DNA from: Acheta domesticus | Lineage: Eukaryota > Arthropoda > Insecta > Orthoptera > Gryllidae | Assembly (NCBI GenBank): GCA_031308135.1 | Contig: JAHLJT010008756.1 | Span: 75,251,397-75,315,396 of the forward strand | Direction of reading: 5' to 3' | Length of the DNA: 64,000 bases | Shown: positions 33,573-42,889 of the stretch, in pieces | How positions within the stretch are numbered: the stretch's first letter is position 1 | How the letters are laid out: the number at the start of each line of letters is the position of its first letter | Position numbers and translations under genes: made by a program | Notes under the pieces: model-generated | What the model was told of the DNA's origin: nothing | Databases searched by the model: none | Seen by the model: only the letters and a program-made list of their open reading frames with translations

Positions 33573-34440
33573 TCATGAGAGCAGCGATAAGATTCTTTTT
33601 GCCTTTAGGGTGATAATGAAGATGTTGATATGATGGTTTTTAATTAATTTAAAAACAAAAATCAGTGTCTTGTATTGAACTCTCTCTTTTATTGACATAA
33701 ATTTCAGAGTGTCTAGCGTGTCTACCACTGGTGTGTATCTATTGCATTGAATTATTATCCTCATGGCTCTATTTTGTTGTATCTGAAGTTTTTTAATTTC
33801 ACTTTTTTGGACTCCAACTAGTATTGTTGTACAGTAATCAAAATGTGGTGCAATTATGAATTTGTATATCAAACATCTTGTATAGCCATTTATATATTGC
33901 CCAATTCTATTTAACATATTAATCTTTTTCCCAGTTTTCTTTACTATATATTCTACATAATCTTTAAAATTTAATTTACTATCTATAATCACTCCCAAGT
34001 ATTTCAGTTTGTATACCTGTTGCATTTCCTTTAAATCAGTTGTGAATAATTTTGTTTCCCTTTCTTCTATGTTTCTTCCACTATGTGAAATCATAAATAT
34101 AGTCTTTTCTACATTTATTATTAATTTATATACCCTTAACCATTCTTGTACTGCAGTAAATACACTCAGCAGTTTAAATTTAATTTCCTCTTCTGTTTCT
34201 CCAATTACATACAATTACGTGTCGTCAGAAAATAACTGAATTTTACATTCATTCGCAAATAATTTTATCATATACTTGTTTAAGTCATTTATGTACATTA
34301 TAAACAATATTGGTCCCAAAACTGACCCTTGCGGAACACCTAAACCTACGCTAATTTCCTCTGATATAATATTATTATATTTTACTTTTTGCTTTCTATT
34401 TACACGATACGAAATATATAATACAAGAGAAGCATTACAC
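33573..34440 (-). pseudogene. Jockey-like reverse transcriptase fragment with in-frame stop
   Basis: Minus-strand translation from about 34440 reads YISYRVNRKQKVKYNN, then the polymerase box GVPQGSVLGP, then ILFIMYINDL. The catalytic box is FSDDT, the usual F/Y-A-D-D site with the alanine changed to serine. A TAA directly after it (about 34215) interrupts the frame, which then stays open to 33573. Later landmarks are YLGVIIDSKLNF, PHFDYCTTIL and LQIQQNRAMR, in the order expected for the palm and thumb of LINE reverse transcriptases. The endonuclease and the N terminus are missing. It is a 5'-truncated, recently decayed copy with few lesions over about 290 codons. Confidence 0.88.
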
Positions 34441-34449
34441 CTTCGTGTT

Positions 34450-35500
34450 ATAACACTGTTATTAATGCTCTTAGTGGTTGTTTTCTTACTCCACCATTAA
34501 CGATCTTGGTATTAAGTTCACAGGATTAGCCTCAAGAAATTCATCTGATAAGAAATAAAATAAATGTGATGTTAACTCATTTTTCCTCATCCAGTTTGTA
34601 AATGAGGCCTACATTACACGGAATTTGCATAAGGGTAAACTGTTCTGCATAATGAATGTCACTGTAATATGGATGAAAACTTGTTTTTTTTAAATTTATA
34701 ATCCAGATCATGGAGATAAATTTTAAGGACGAAAAATATGTAATTAAAAGTATAAAGAAAGCATAAACGGAAGACTAATATTTTTGTTGAATAATATATT
34801 TGTTTTTAAAAAATGTATGTTCTTTTCTCATGAAACAAAAATCCATTTTGATACCATTCAGATTCTAGACATAATTTAAATTGGTCAGTAAAACTTTGAC
34901 TTCCCGCAATTTCTATAAAATACTTGTATTTACATTATAACGTTTTCATTGTAGTAAGTTAATGAATAACGACTGCTTTTTAACAGTAATTATGAAACTT
35001 TCAAAAAGTTATTTTTTCCATATATTTACGAAATTCAATTTGCATATTTTGCATTTACAGATCTTTCATTTTGATGAAATCTAGATACAAAATTAGCACA
35101 GTTAAGAGACAATTATTTAAGTGCTTATATTTTCTCTCAAAAGGGTCTGGTTGGTCTGTAAAAAAGTAGAACATCTCTAAATTGTTATTTCAGAGTATAA
35201 CGGTTTCATCCTGAGCACGGTCGTTACTCCATGCCCGAAGACCGTGTATTTTACTATACTACACATCGGTTGTGTTAGGACACATCTTTATGATTTTTTC
35301 TCCAAGCAAAAGCATACTACTTTTTAAATTATATCTTCGCTTAACTTCAAAAATGATGATATTTGAGATGTGTTACTTTATAATTGTACCAATGATATTA
35401 ACTCACATTAATGTAATGATTTGAAATGAGATAATAACAAAAGCCCGTGAGTTTCGTATATTTACTTCATGATGGCTAAAGGCGGGAAATTCTCTCATTA
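34450..35500. other. AT-rich stretch, nothing firm
   Basis: A small hairpin CACGGTC...GACCGTG lies at about 35216-35248. No gene. Confidence 0.4.
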
Positions 35501-35511
35501 GCAATCTCATT

Positions 35512-35690
35512 ATTTCTCATTCTCTCTCCCTCTCTCTCCCCTCTCTTTCCCTTTCTCCCCTCTCTCTCCCCCTCTCTATCCCCCTCTCGCTCCCTATTTC
35601 CCTGTCTCCTTCTCTCCCTCTCCTTCTCTCCCTCCTCTTCTCTCTCCCCTTCTCCCTTCCCCTCTCTCTCCCCCTCTCTCACAAAGCTCA
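35512..35690. repeat. (CT)n/(CCTCTC)n pyrimidine tract
   Basis: Repeated CTCTCTCCC words. The minus-strand R/E/G-rich frame over it is an artefact. Confidence 0.95.
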
Positions 35691-35699
35691 CGCATTCAT

Positions 35700-36595
35700 T
35701 TTTTGTGACAATCGTGACGCAGAATAAAATGTTTATTTACCTGGTTTTGAGTAATTCCCGATATTCATGTGCGGAATCGTGCCGCATGCCCACTCCAACA
35801 TTAAGCGCTTAAACCGCACATTAAAATTAATCCCATTTTGCGAAGTAGAAGAGTCCACTTTAACAAATACACGTAAGTAGTTATGTGCTGCTCTTTATCT
35901 ACGGTTCCCACAATCTATTACCATAGTCACTATACTCCAGATTCAATATGTTTCGGTGCATTGCTATTAACCGAATTTGTCCTACGGTATTTATAGCGAG
36001 GGTTCTTATAAGAGTCATTTCGTATGTCATGGCATCTGAATCTGTAAATTCACCAGCAGGAATAGAAATTCACTTGTTTGTATTGAAGAACCTAACATTT
36101 ACTTCGTTCGCAATGAAAATATAAAATTGATTCTTGGTACACATACAAACGAGTAAGGTAAACCGGAAAGTTCTCAAAATGAAATCATTCCTTTATTAGG
36201 CAAGAAATTAAACTACTACATTTATCTAAGTTAATACTCTTCAAAATAATTCCATAGGGTTTCCTCACATCTTCATAATAGATGAGAAGAAGTAGTATGT
36301 ACGTGATTCATCTGTGTACAGAAGAGTTCCTCTAAGAAGGGACCACTTTGACAGGTCGGGAAACAAAGGAACGTCAGGCAGGACGATGACATTCCAAGAG
36401 AGAGAAATGCAGCCATTTACAAATTAACTAACTGTAAACGAACCCTCTGAAAAATGCGTGCATGGACTTAACCTGCTTGCGTGGCTAGCAGTGGCCAAGC
36501 AGACGTTATCAAAGCGGTCCCTTCATATAGTAATATCTCCACGCCACCTCTCGTCCACTGAGCGAAACTCATTAGTTGGGTCACGAAGGCCTCCA
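35700..36595. other. Mostly unique DNA; possible mariner-type end near 36155
   Basis: TAAGGTAAACCGGAAAGTTC at 36155 resembles mariner-type terminal motifs and is followed by A/T-rich sequence. No opposite end was found, so it is not called as an element. Confidence 0.25.
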
Positions 36596-36602
36596 CCCCA
36601 CA

Positions 36603-36975
36603 TACTGGCTGAGGAGACTGAGAGCATCAACCCACGTCACTGCAGTGGTTGCTCCAGCGGGAGGACCTCGGGGTCGAACTATGGCAGGAATTTCAACACT
36701 AACGGGGAGATTGGTCGAATTCAGACGCTGTCTGGAGAGGAATTCTAGCGGCTGGGTGCTGTGATCGGTAGTTTACCGTGATTTCTCCGATCGACACCAG
36801 GGGAATGCTGTCACAGTACTATAACAAACGGCCCATGGACCGCGTACGATCTCTCCTTCCTCGTTTTAGACTTTTTCTCACCCCTTACACATATTTACAG
36901 GTTCTACACTACACACATGTCGGAAGACCAGTTTGGAGCTTAGAGTTTGCGGTGGCTAGGGTGGTGCCTCGCAGA
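36603..36975 (+). mobile_element. SINE-A copy 5, tail-truncated
   Basis: The head at the left has CTGGCTGAGGAGACTGAG (A-box region) and GGGGTCGAACTATGG (eroded B box). GAGAGGAATTCTAGCGG, GATCGGTAGTTT and the pyrimidine linker follow. It ends near 36975, close to an opposite-strand copy, so the two lie tail to tail. Confidence 0.85.
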
Positions 36976-36994
36976 CTTGTGAGGTAGTATAGTG

Positions 36995-37275
36995 CCCGTA
37001 AGTGTAGTGTGAGTGTAAGAGGATAAGAGGGTACAAAGATGAAGGAAAATCGCGCGCCCATGGTTCTATTGTTCTGTGGTATACTGCTTCCACATTCGTC
37101 TCTCACTGAATCCAGAAAACCACCCACCAGAGCAGCCTACCACTAAAATTTCCTTCAGATAGTGAGCGAATTCGTTCCAGATATATAGCTACTGTGAGTA
37201 ATACGTCATCATCAGAGTTCGAACCCCAAGGGCCTCTTCATACACGGCGTCACTCAGCAGTACGTCCGAATGTCA
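36995..37275 (-). mobile_element. SINE-A copy 6, partial
   Basis: Minus-strand copy; the head at the right keeps AGTTCGAACCCCAAGG on plus. It starts with the tail-end word CCCGTAAGTGTAGTG and then jumps to the AAGAGGATAAGAGGG linker, so the middle of the tail is missing. It is more diverged than copy 5. Confidence 0.75.
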
Positions 37276-37639
37276 CGTCTGTTCGCAAAAATTGGCTTTT
37301 AAATGAACGATTTTAATGGAAGTAACTCAGCTCTGGCGTGTGGTAGTGAAATCTCGACCCAGCAGCGCTGGCACGTATCCACGCGAATCCAGCAGAATAC
37401 GGTTCTAAACTGCAGCCTTCACACTACACTACTCTGACGATTCATTAAACCTATTATACTTGTTGACTGCCTTGAATCCCCTCGTGCCCACGGCAGCGAT
37501 GTGAATCTCGAATCCTTTCTTCTCGCGATCAGAGGCTCTGGGTGGCTTGGAGGTATCTGTTTATAAAGGGATTCGGCGCTCTTCGATTGGTTGATTGCTT
37601 GACTGATTAGTGATTCCGAGAGCGTCCAGTAGTAGTTCT

Positions 37640-38105
37640 GTAACTGTAGTGCATATTTCCCCCTCTAGAGGTGGCTGTAATCTCGCGAGGTGGATGTTGA
37701 GATCCGGCGCCTACCTACAAGTGGTTGGCGGGGTTTGCCAACCAGGAATCTCTTACCAGCGGGGCAACTCCCCAGCTCTACATTCCCGACTGGCCTCCCG
37801 GTATGTGTGTTAGAGTAGTGAATGCAAGTGTATGTGTGTGTAGGCCGAGGAAGGGGAAGGAATGATCGCGCGCGGTCCGTTTGTTAGGGTACTGCTCCGA
37901 CATTCGGCTGGTGTTGATCGGGGAAACCACGGAAAACTACCAATGAGAACAGCGGACTGCTGAATCGGAAAGAGGTTGAATTCGATTTAACCATCTAGTT
38001 GGAGTCGAAAATCCTACCACCACCGACGGGACTCGAATCCTAGGACTTTCCTGTCAGAGTCACTGCAATGATAACAGTTGAAGCCACTGCTTTCCGTGCG
38101 GTTCT
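37640..38105 (-). mobile_element. SINE-A copy 7, near full length
   Basis: The plus sequence has the tail words GTAGTGCATATTTCC and CCAACCAGGAATCTC, then GGTCCGTTTGTTAGGGTACT, GAAAACTACC and the B-box complement GGGACTCGAATCC. The head end is near 38105, 90 bp before the piggyBac-like element. Confidence 0.88.
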
Positions 38106-38194
38106 GGGTCCCCGTATCAAGGAGCCTAATGCCTCCAGGTGAACGATGCTGCAGATACAGCAATATTGACACTGAGTTAACGCAGCCGGCTTAA

Positions 38195-39172
38195 CCCTCT
38201 GCTACCGACGTGGAGTCCCTGGGACTCCTCCGACTTCACAGAACTTCGAGTACGTGTATGTACGTTTTTTTTTATAACATTGATTCTTCTTGTACCTTTT
38301 CTTTCTCCAGTTTGAAGTAATGGTTATTGAGCTTACTGTTGTAGAGTGCTTGTCAGGGAAATTACTAGCCTTTATTGGCGCACAGGAGATCTAGGGACTC
38401 CACGTCAGTAGCAGTGTCACTTTCACTGAGTGTCCGTCGCATTTTGCTAGTTAGTATATTTCGTTCTGTTGTATCTCTAAAGAAAGTGCAATGTACAGAA
38501 AAACATGTCTAGTCGTTTGAGTGAGTGTGTAAATATTAATTACTATGATTTGGAAGAAAATATTTCGTAATGGGTGGACCAAATGTACATTAGTCTTGAA
38601 AGTATCTTCAGATCATCAAACTGAAAATGACCATTACTCATTATACGGACAATTTTGTTTAGAACCTGGAGAATAAGACGTTAATGGATAGGAATTTCTT
38701 GAGAATGAAGAACCTGAATAATAAATAACTCAGAATGCAAAATTCTATTACGGAAAGAACCAACAAGTATACAAGAGTTGTGCAAAAAAATATGACTAAA
38801 TAACCTTGTCTCATAATTTTAGTGTTTGCGGTAGTAACGTTTTTCTACTCGATTTTCAGTTCTGAAGATACAGTAGTTTTAATTCATACATGTTTTAATG
38901 TTCAATACATTTTTATTGTGAAGATATATTAAATATTATTAATTATCTGCATAATTCAATCATTCCTAACCACGTGATATTCTCTCATTAGATAAGTTAT
39001 TAACAAATATGTCCTGATTAATGCTTTCTTCAGTCATCATTAATCGTATGTTTCAATGTTTTTCACTCGAAATACAAATCAATAGTGTAATATTTGAAAC
39101 AACATGTTGTGAGTCCACGGGGACTCCCCGTCGGTACCAGTGTGACTTTCTTCCCATGTCGGCAGCTAAGGG
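38195..39172. mobile_element. piggyBac-like element between TTAA sites
   Basis: TTAA at 38191-38194 and at 39173-39176 flank inward-facing ends CCCTCTGCTACCGAC and CCCTTAGCTGCCGACATG (right end read inward). Both ends carry a subterminal palindrome of the GGAGTCCC/GGGACTCC type (38212-38228 and about 39112-39128). A further copy of the end motif lies inverted at 38394-38414 (GGGACTCCACGTCAGTAGCA). The AT-rich interior lacks a full transposase frame, so it is a non-autonomous or eroded copy. Kolobok elements also use TTAA; piggyBac is the more likely label. Confidence 0.8.
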
Positions 39173-39177
39173 TTAAG

Positions 39178-39470
39178 GTACACGGGCGCCTAGAGGCGGA
39201 AAACGCTTCCACACGCGCGCGGCGCGACGGCCTCAGCGAAGGGCCGAGGCCACGCGACTCCACGCGACGGTCGCTGAGGGTGGCGGTGGGCGGTGGCGGC
39301 GGCGGCCTCCAGGGATAATGGGATCGGCGAGAGCCCCTCGCGAGCCTTCTGGAAGGGAGGGCTGGCGATTGCGTTATCTGGCGAGAGAAACTTCTCCACG
39401 CTCACGCGCCGTCCGTGGACCCACTGCGCGCGACTGCAACCACCATTCGCGCTTCAGTCACATAGGAAAT
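39178..39470. other. GC-rich islet
   Basis: CpG-rich DNA with GGCGGC repeats directly right of the piggyBac-like element. No recognisable exon. Confidence 0.35.
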
Positions 39471-39479
39471 TCGCGAAAT

Positions 39480-41040
39480 GCCCGATTATGACAAATTTTG
39501 TGATTCGTACTTCTAATATAGTGTTCACAATTGTTGAGGGTGTCGAAATGATTTGTTGTACATTCGCAGGATGGAAAAACTCCAATTTTTGTTTGGCGAC
39601 CTTCTGAAACCCGCTTGTTCTGTTTCTCAATATTTCCAGATTAGTGGTTTCTCAGTATTTTGAGATAATTAATAAGTAATACTTCTCTTGCAAAAGAGAA
39701 TGTTATTCTAGAAAGACTGCTTTTTGCCAAAATGTGTTATTGTAGTTGCTCGTTTTCTCTCTGTGTTATAATAACCAATATTTTGTACTAGTACTGTACA
39801 GAGCACTTTCCCTTACTTGTCCATTTTCGTAGTCAAATGTGAAGGTTTCTAGAGTTCCGATTTCAGTTTCGTATTTCATCAATACATTTGGAAACTAGTA
39901 ATCCACTTGTATTTTTACAAGAGATAATGAATGGTAATGGAATATGATGTATGAGCGATAATGAGTGGTAACATAGAATGTGCATCATGAGTGGTAATGC
40001 AATATGCATAGTGTTTAGTATGGGTTTGAACCTGATATCCGAGACAATTCTAACGCCCGGTATTACCAAATACTTTTAAGTATGACTTAATAAAGTCACC
40101 CTTCATTTTAAGACGCGTTTAAAGTCGTGCTTTGTTGTTCGACATTTTACCACACTCTTTTCAGCAATTCTTTGTGAAGTATAACTTAAATGCATCTGAA
40201 AGTTGATTTGTGCTTTAACTTCCATGCATGGGGCATGTGACTAAAAGTATAGGAGTGAACACGTCCAAAATCCTTGTTGTCAGCTTTATTATTGAAATTT
40301 TTAAATTAGATAAAAGTACACACACACACACATACATATATTTAAACACACGATATATTCGATACTAATTTCTTGAGATCTCTTTCACGAATCTAACTTT
40401 ACGCTTAGAGACCACTAATGTAAGTATCAATAATACAATTTACGTGAGCATGATCATCAAATCTCTGAAATAATTTGTTATTAAACTTTTAAACGAGATC
40501 CTTTACTACGCTTTTAAATCTTGAAACAACCGTTGATGTGTATGTTGTTTAGACAATTGTTTTTCTCGTTTTACAACAATCACTTATTAATAGAGTGTGA
40601 GACAAAAGGGCAGTAAACGCTTCGTTTCAACGCAGCTGACAACCATTGTCAGCGCCAAGTAAAACCCTCTCAGCACATTGAAATTGGAACAGTCCACTGC
40701 AGTAGTGGTCACACCACTCCGAAAACAATAGGTCCGTTGCACGAATCAGAGTGGACTCTCCGTAAATAATTCGAATAAACGAGATTCGACTGGACGATAT
40801 GCTTACACAGCCTTTTCAAAGTGCGCACATGAGATCAAATCTCAAATCATTCTATCACAAGTGTTTATTTCCAGTTTGATGTAGGATGAGGTTAACTTTC
40901 ATCGCCTTTGTAGTACAACGTATATGAATATATATACGTCGTGTTTGTTGAGTTTATATTAGTAACCCATAAACATTTTAAGGGATACGTCGAAAAAGAT
41001 TATTCCAATTAAGTAATTTAGATTGAACAAGATTTTTATT
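39480..41040. other. AT-rich stretch; short (CA)n at 40319-40335
   Basis: Apart from the CA run and a loose TGAGTGGTAA repeat at 39960-40000, nothing was identified. Confidence 0.4.
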
Positions 41041-41044
41041 TTAG

Positions 41045-41248
41045 TTATTTAAGGTCGCATCAACTACTAGGTCATTAGCGACCACTATTGGATTTAACCT
41101 TATGGAATGAGGATGAAACGATATGGTGATGGTAGGGAGTAAAAAGACGGACACATACAACCATGCCCGAGGCGGGACTCGAACCCGCGACCCTTCGAGC
41201 CCAGATGACTACGGCACAACTGCCTTAGCGATCTCAGCCACGGGGCCG
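41045..41248 (-). mobile_element. SINE-B (tRNA-derived SINE)
   Basis: Minus-strand reading from 41248 gives GGCCCCGTGGCTGAGATCGC (A-box region). A B box GGTTCGAGTCC follows at 41175-41185. The clover-like head ends in CGCCTCGGGCATGG. A non-tRNA body continues for about 115 bp and finishes with a segment complementary to AAGGTCGCATCAACTA. The head alone looks tRNA-like, but its arms do not close as a clean functional tRNA and the attached body points to a SINE. It is unrelated to SINE-A. Confidence 0.8.
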
Positions 41249-41259
41249 ACAACAAAAGA

Positions 41260-41735
41260 CTTTACTCGAAAATTTACATCTTTAAGATAACAATTGTTGC
41301 AATATTAAAAATATTCAGCTAAGATTTTTTAATCTTAAAATTTCTCCTTAAAAGTGCAATGGAGTAATGTTCATCTTTATCACAAGCCTCAATGAGAAAC
41401 TTCAAAATTCTTCGCGACCAAAACGTAGGACACCAAATTACGGAAACATTTGAGATGATTATTCCTTAAAGAATAACTCGTGAAAAAATTATTTCTCTTA
41501 AGTTCTTGGTCTTCAATGGTACTTCGGCGAAAACCTCGACTTAAAAGAGCTGTCAAGGTACACACAACGGAAAGTCGCAAAGTGCGGAAAGCATTCGCAA
41601 ACTTCAATGCCAACTTCAACAAGTTCATCGCCGACCTTCCTCACTACCATTAGTTCACCTTCGTAAGGTTCTCTCTCACGCACGATCTACCTTTTGCGAA
41701 CTCTTCGAGTACACCTAACCTCCTGCTTCTGCTTT
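41260..41735. other. Nothing firm
   Basis: A 79-codon minus frame at 41389-41628 has no motif. Confidence 0.35.
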
Positions 41736-41739
41736 TTTA

Positions 41740-42215
41740 CCTCCACCATCTCCACTCTCCCGCCGTTGTGCCATTACCGTCGCTGGCACTTTTTGTGTTG
41801 CTACTTTCAAAGCCACAATCACTGCTACCGACATTACAGCCATTGATGCCGTCCCAGCCTTTGCTATTGAGGCAGTGGTGAAGAACCCCATCACCACCGC
41901 CGTCACCGACGTTGCCGCTACCGACGCCTCTACTACTAACACCCTAGTCTCCGACGCCGCCGTCAACAACGCCACCGTCACCAACGCTATCATCACCATC
42001 TCCATCCCAATGCCAATGCGTTGGCCATCATCAACGCCGAAGTCTTCAACGTCACCGTCACCAACTCCGCTGAACCCAACGCCACCGACCTCAACCCCAC
42101 TATCACCAAACCCAAAGAGACCAACATCGCCGTCACCAACCACCCCATCCCCGATGCCTCTTTTTCGATCACTGGCACCATCCCCGCCATTGTCACTACA
42201 ACCACCACTTTCGCA
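41740..42215 (+). repeat. Degenerate trinucleotide minisatellite (ACC/GCC/ATC)
   Basis: Strings such as CCATCACCACCGCCGTCACC keep a three-base rhythm for more than 400 bp. The frame therefore stays open on both strands and gives T/S/P/N-rich peptides (plus) and V/G/A-rich peptides (minus). It could be a decayed repeat or a low-complexity coding exon joined to 42217. Confidence 0.75.
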
Positions 42216-42216
42216 G

Positions 42217-42360
42217 CCCCGTTTCTTGGGTCCGAAACGACTCCACCTTTATTACATTCCGGCGAGCGACCCCGAGCTACTTAAAAAGTTCGTCCTGGAC
42301 CTCCCCCACGGCGCGAGGGCGTCCACCAAGGCGCTCGGGGCCTCAGGGGGCAGCGTCGAC
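42217..42360 (+). CDS. Candidate internal exon, 48 codons, unrecognised
   Basis: An acceptor-like TTTCGCAG ends at 42216 and a strong donor GTGAGTCGCC starts at 42361. The 144 bases between are exactly 48 open codons. The peptide is complex and protein-like, unlike the low-complexity sequence on either side. It contains RLHLYYIPASDPELLKKFV followed by a glycine/serine-rich end. Codons are strongly GC-ending. The frame is continuous with the upstream T/S/P-rich frame from 41875, so that part may also be coding. I do not recognise the family. Confidence 0.35.
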
Positions 42361-42404
42361 GTGAGTCGCCCACACTCCCGCCCGCGCCGTCGCCCAACGC
42401 CCGC

Positions 42405-42605
42405 CGCCCCCGCCGCCCCCGCCGCCCCCGCCGCCCCCGCCGCCCCGCCCGCCCCCCGCCGCCCCCCCCCCCCGCCCCCGCCGCCCCCGCCGCCCCCGCC
42501 GCCCCCGCCGCCCCCGCCCGCCCCGCCCGCCCCCGCCGCCCCCGCCCGCCCCCGCCGCCCCCGCCGCCCCCGCCGCCCCCGCCGCCCCCGCCGCCCCCGC
42601 CGCGC
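42405..42605 (+). repeat. (CCGCCC)n GC-rich array
   Basis: About 200 bp of CCGCCCC-type units, with a C run near 42465. The complementary strand is a dense series of G runs capable of G-quadruplex folding. It lies in the putative intron after 42360. Confidence 0.95.
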
Positions 42606-42880
42606 CCGCGGAGAGCCTGAATTATGGAAGGGAGCTTCCCCCGCAGCGGAAGGGCACGTCGGCGCGGACAGCGAACCGCACTAGCCCTTCAACACTTAAC
42701 AGCTTCTTCTCCGGGGAGGCGGCGATCAAGCGGGGCCGGACGCGGGATGTCTCTTTTCTCGCGGTCCGGCTGCTTTGGTAGCGTTGCACCTGGCAGTAGC
42801 GGCTTCAGACGAAAGGCACTTTCGGTGACTTTAGAGAACTCGTTTCCCTGGTTGTCTGCACCTTCCTTTCGTCGATTATG
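42606..42880. other. GC-rich islet after the CCGCCC array
   Basis: An 85-codon plus frame (42624-42881) without a domain. Another exon or promoter is possible but unsupported. Confidence 0.3.
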
Positions 42881-42889
42881 ACTTTAAAT

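Noticed and set aside
34276..34500. 74-codon plus frame
   Set aside because: It is the antisense shadow of the reverse transcriptase fragment on the minus strand.
36150..36300. Mariner-type terminal motif ACCGGAAAGTTC
   Set aside because: No opposite inverted end or transposase fragment was found, so it is not called an element.
41165..41248. Functional tRNA gene
   Set aside because: A and B boxes are present, but the stems do not close cleanly and a SINE body continues downstream.
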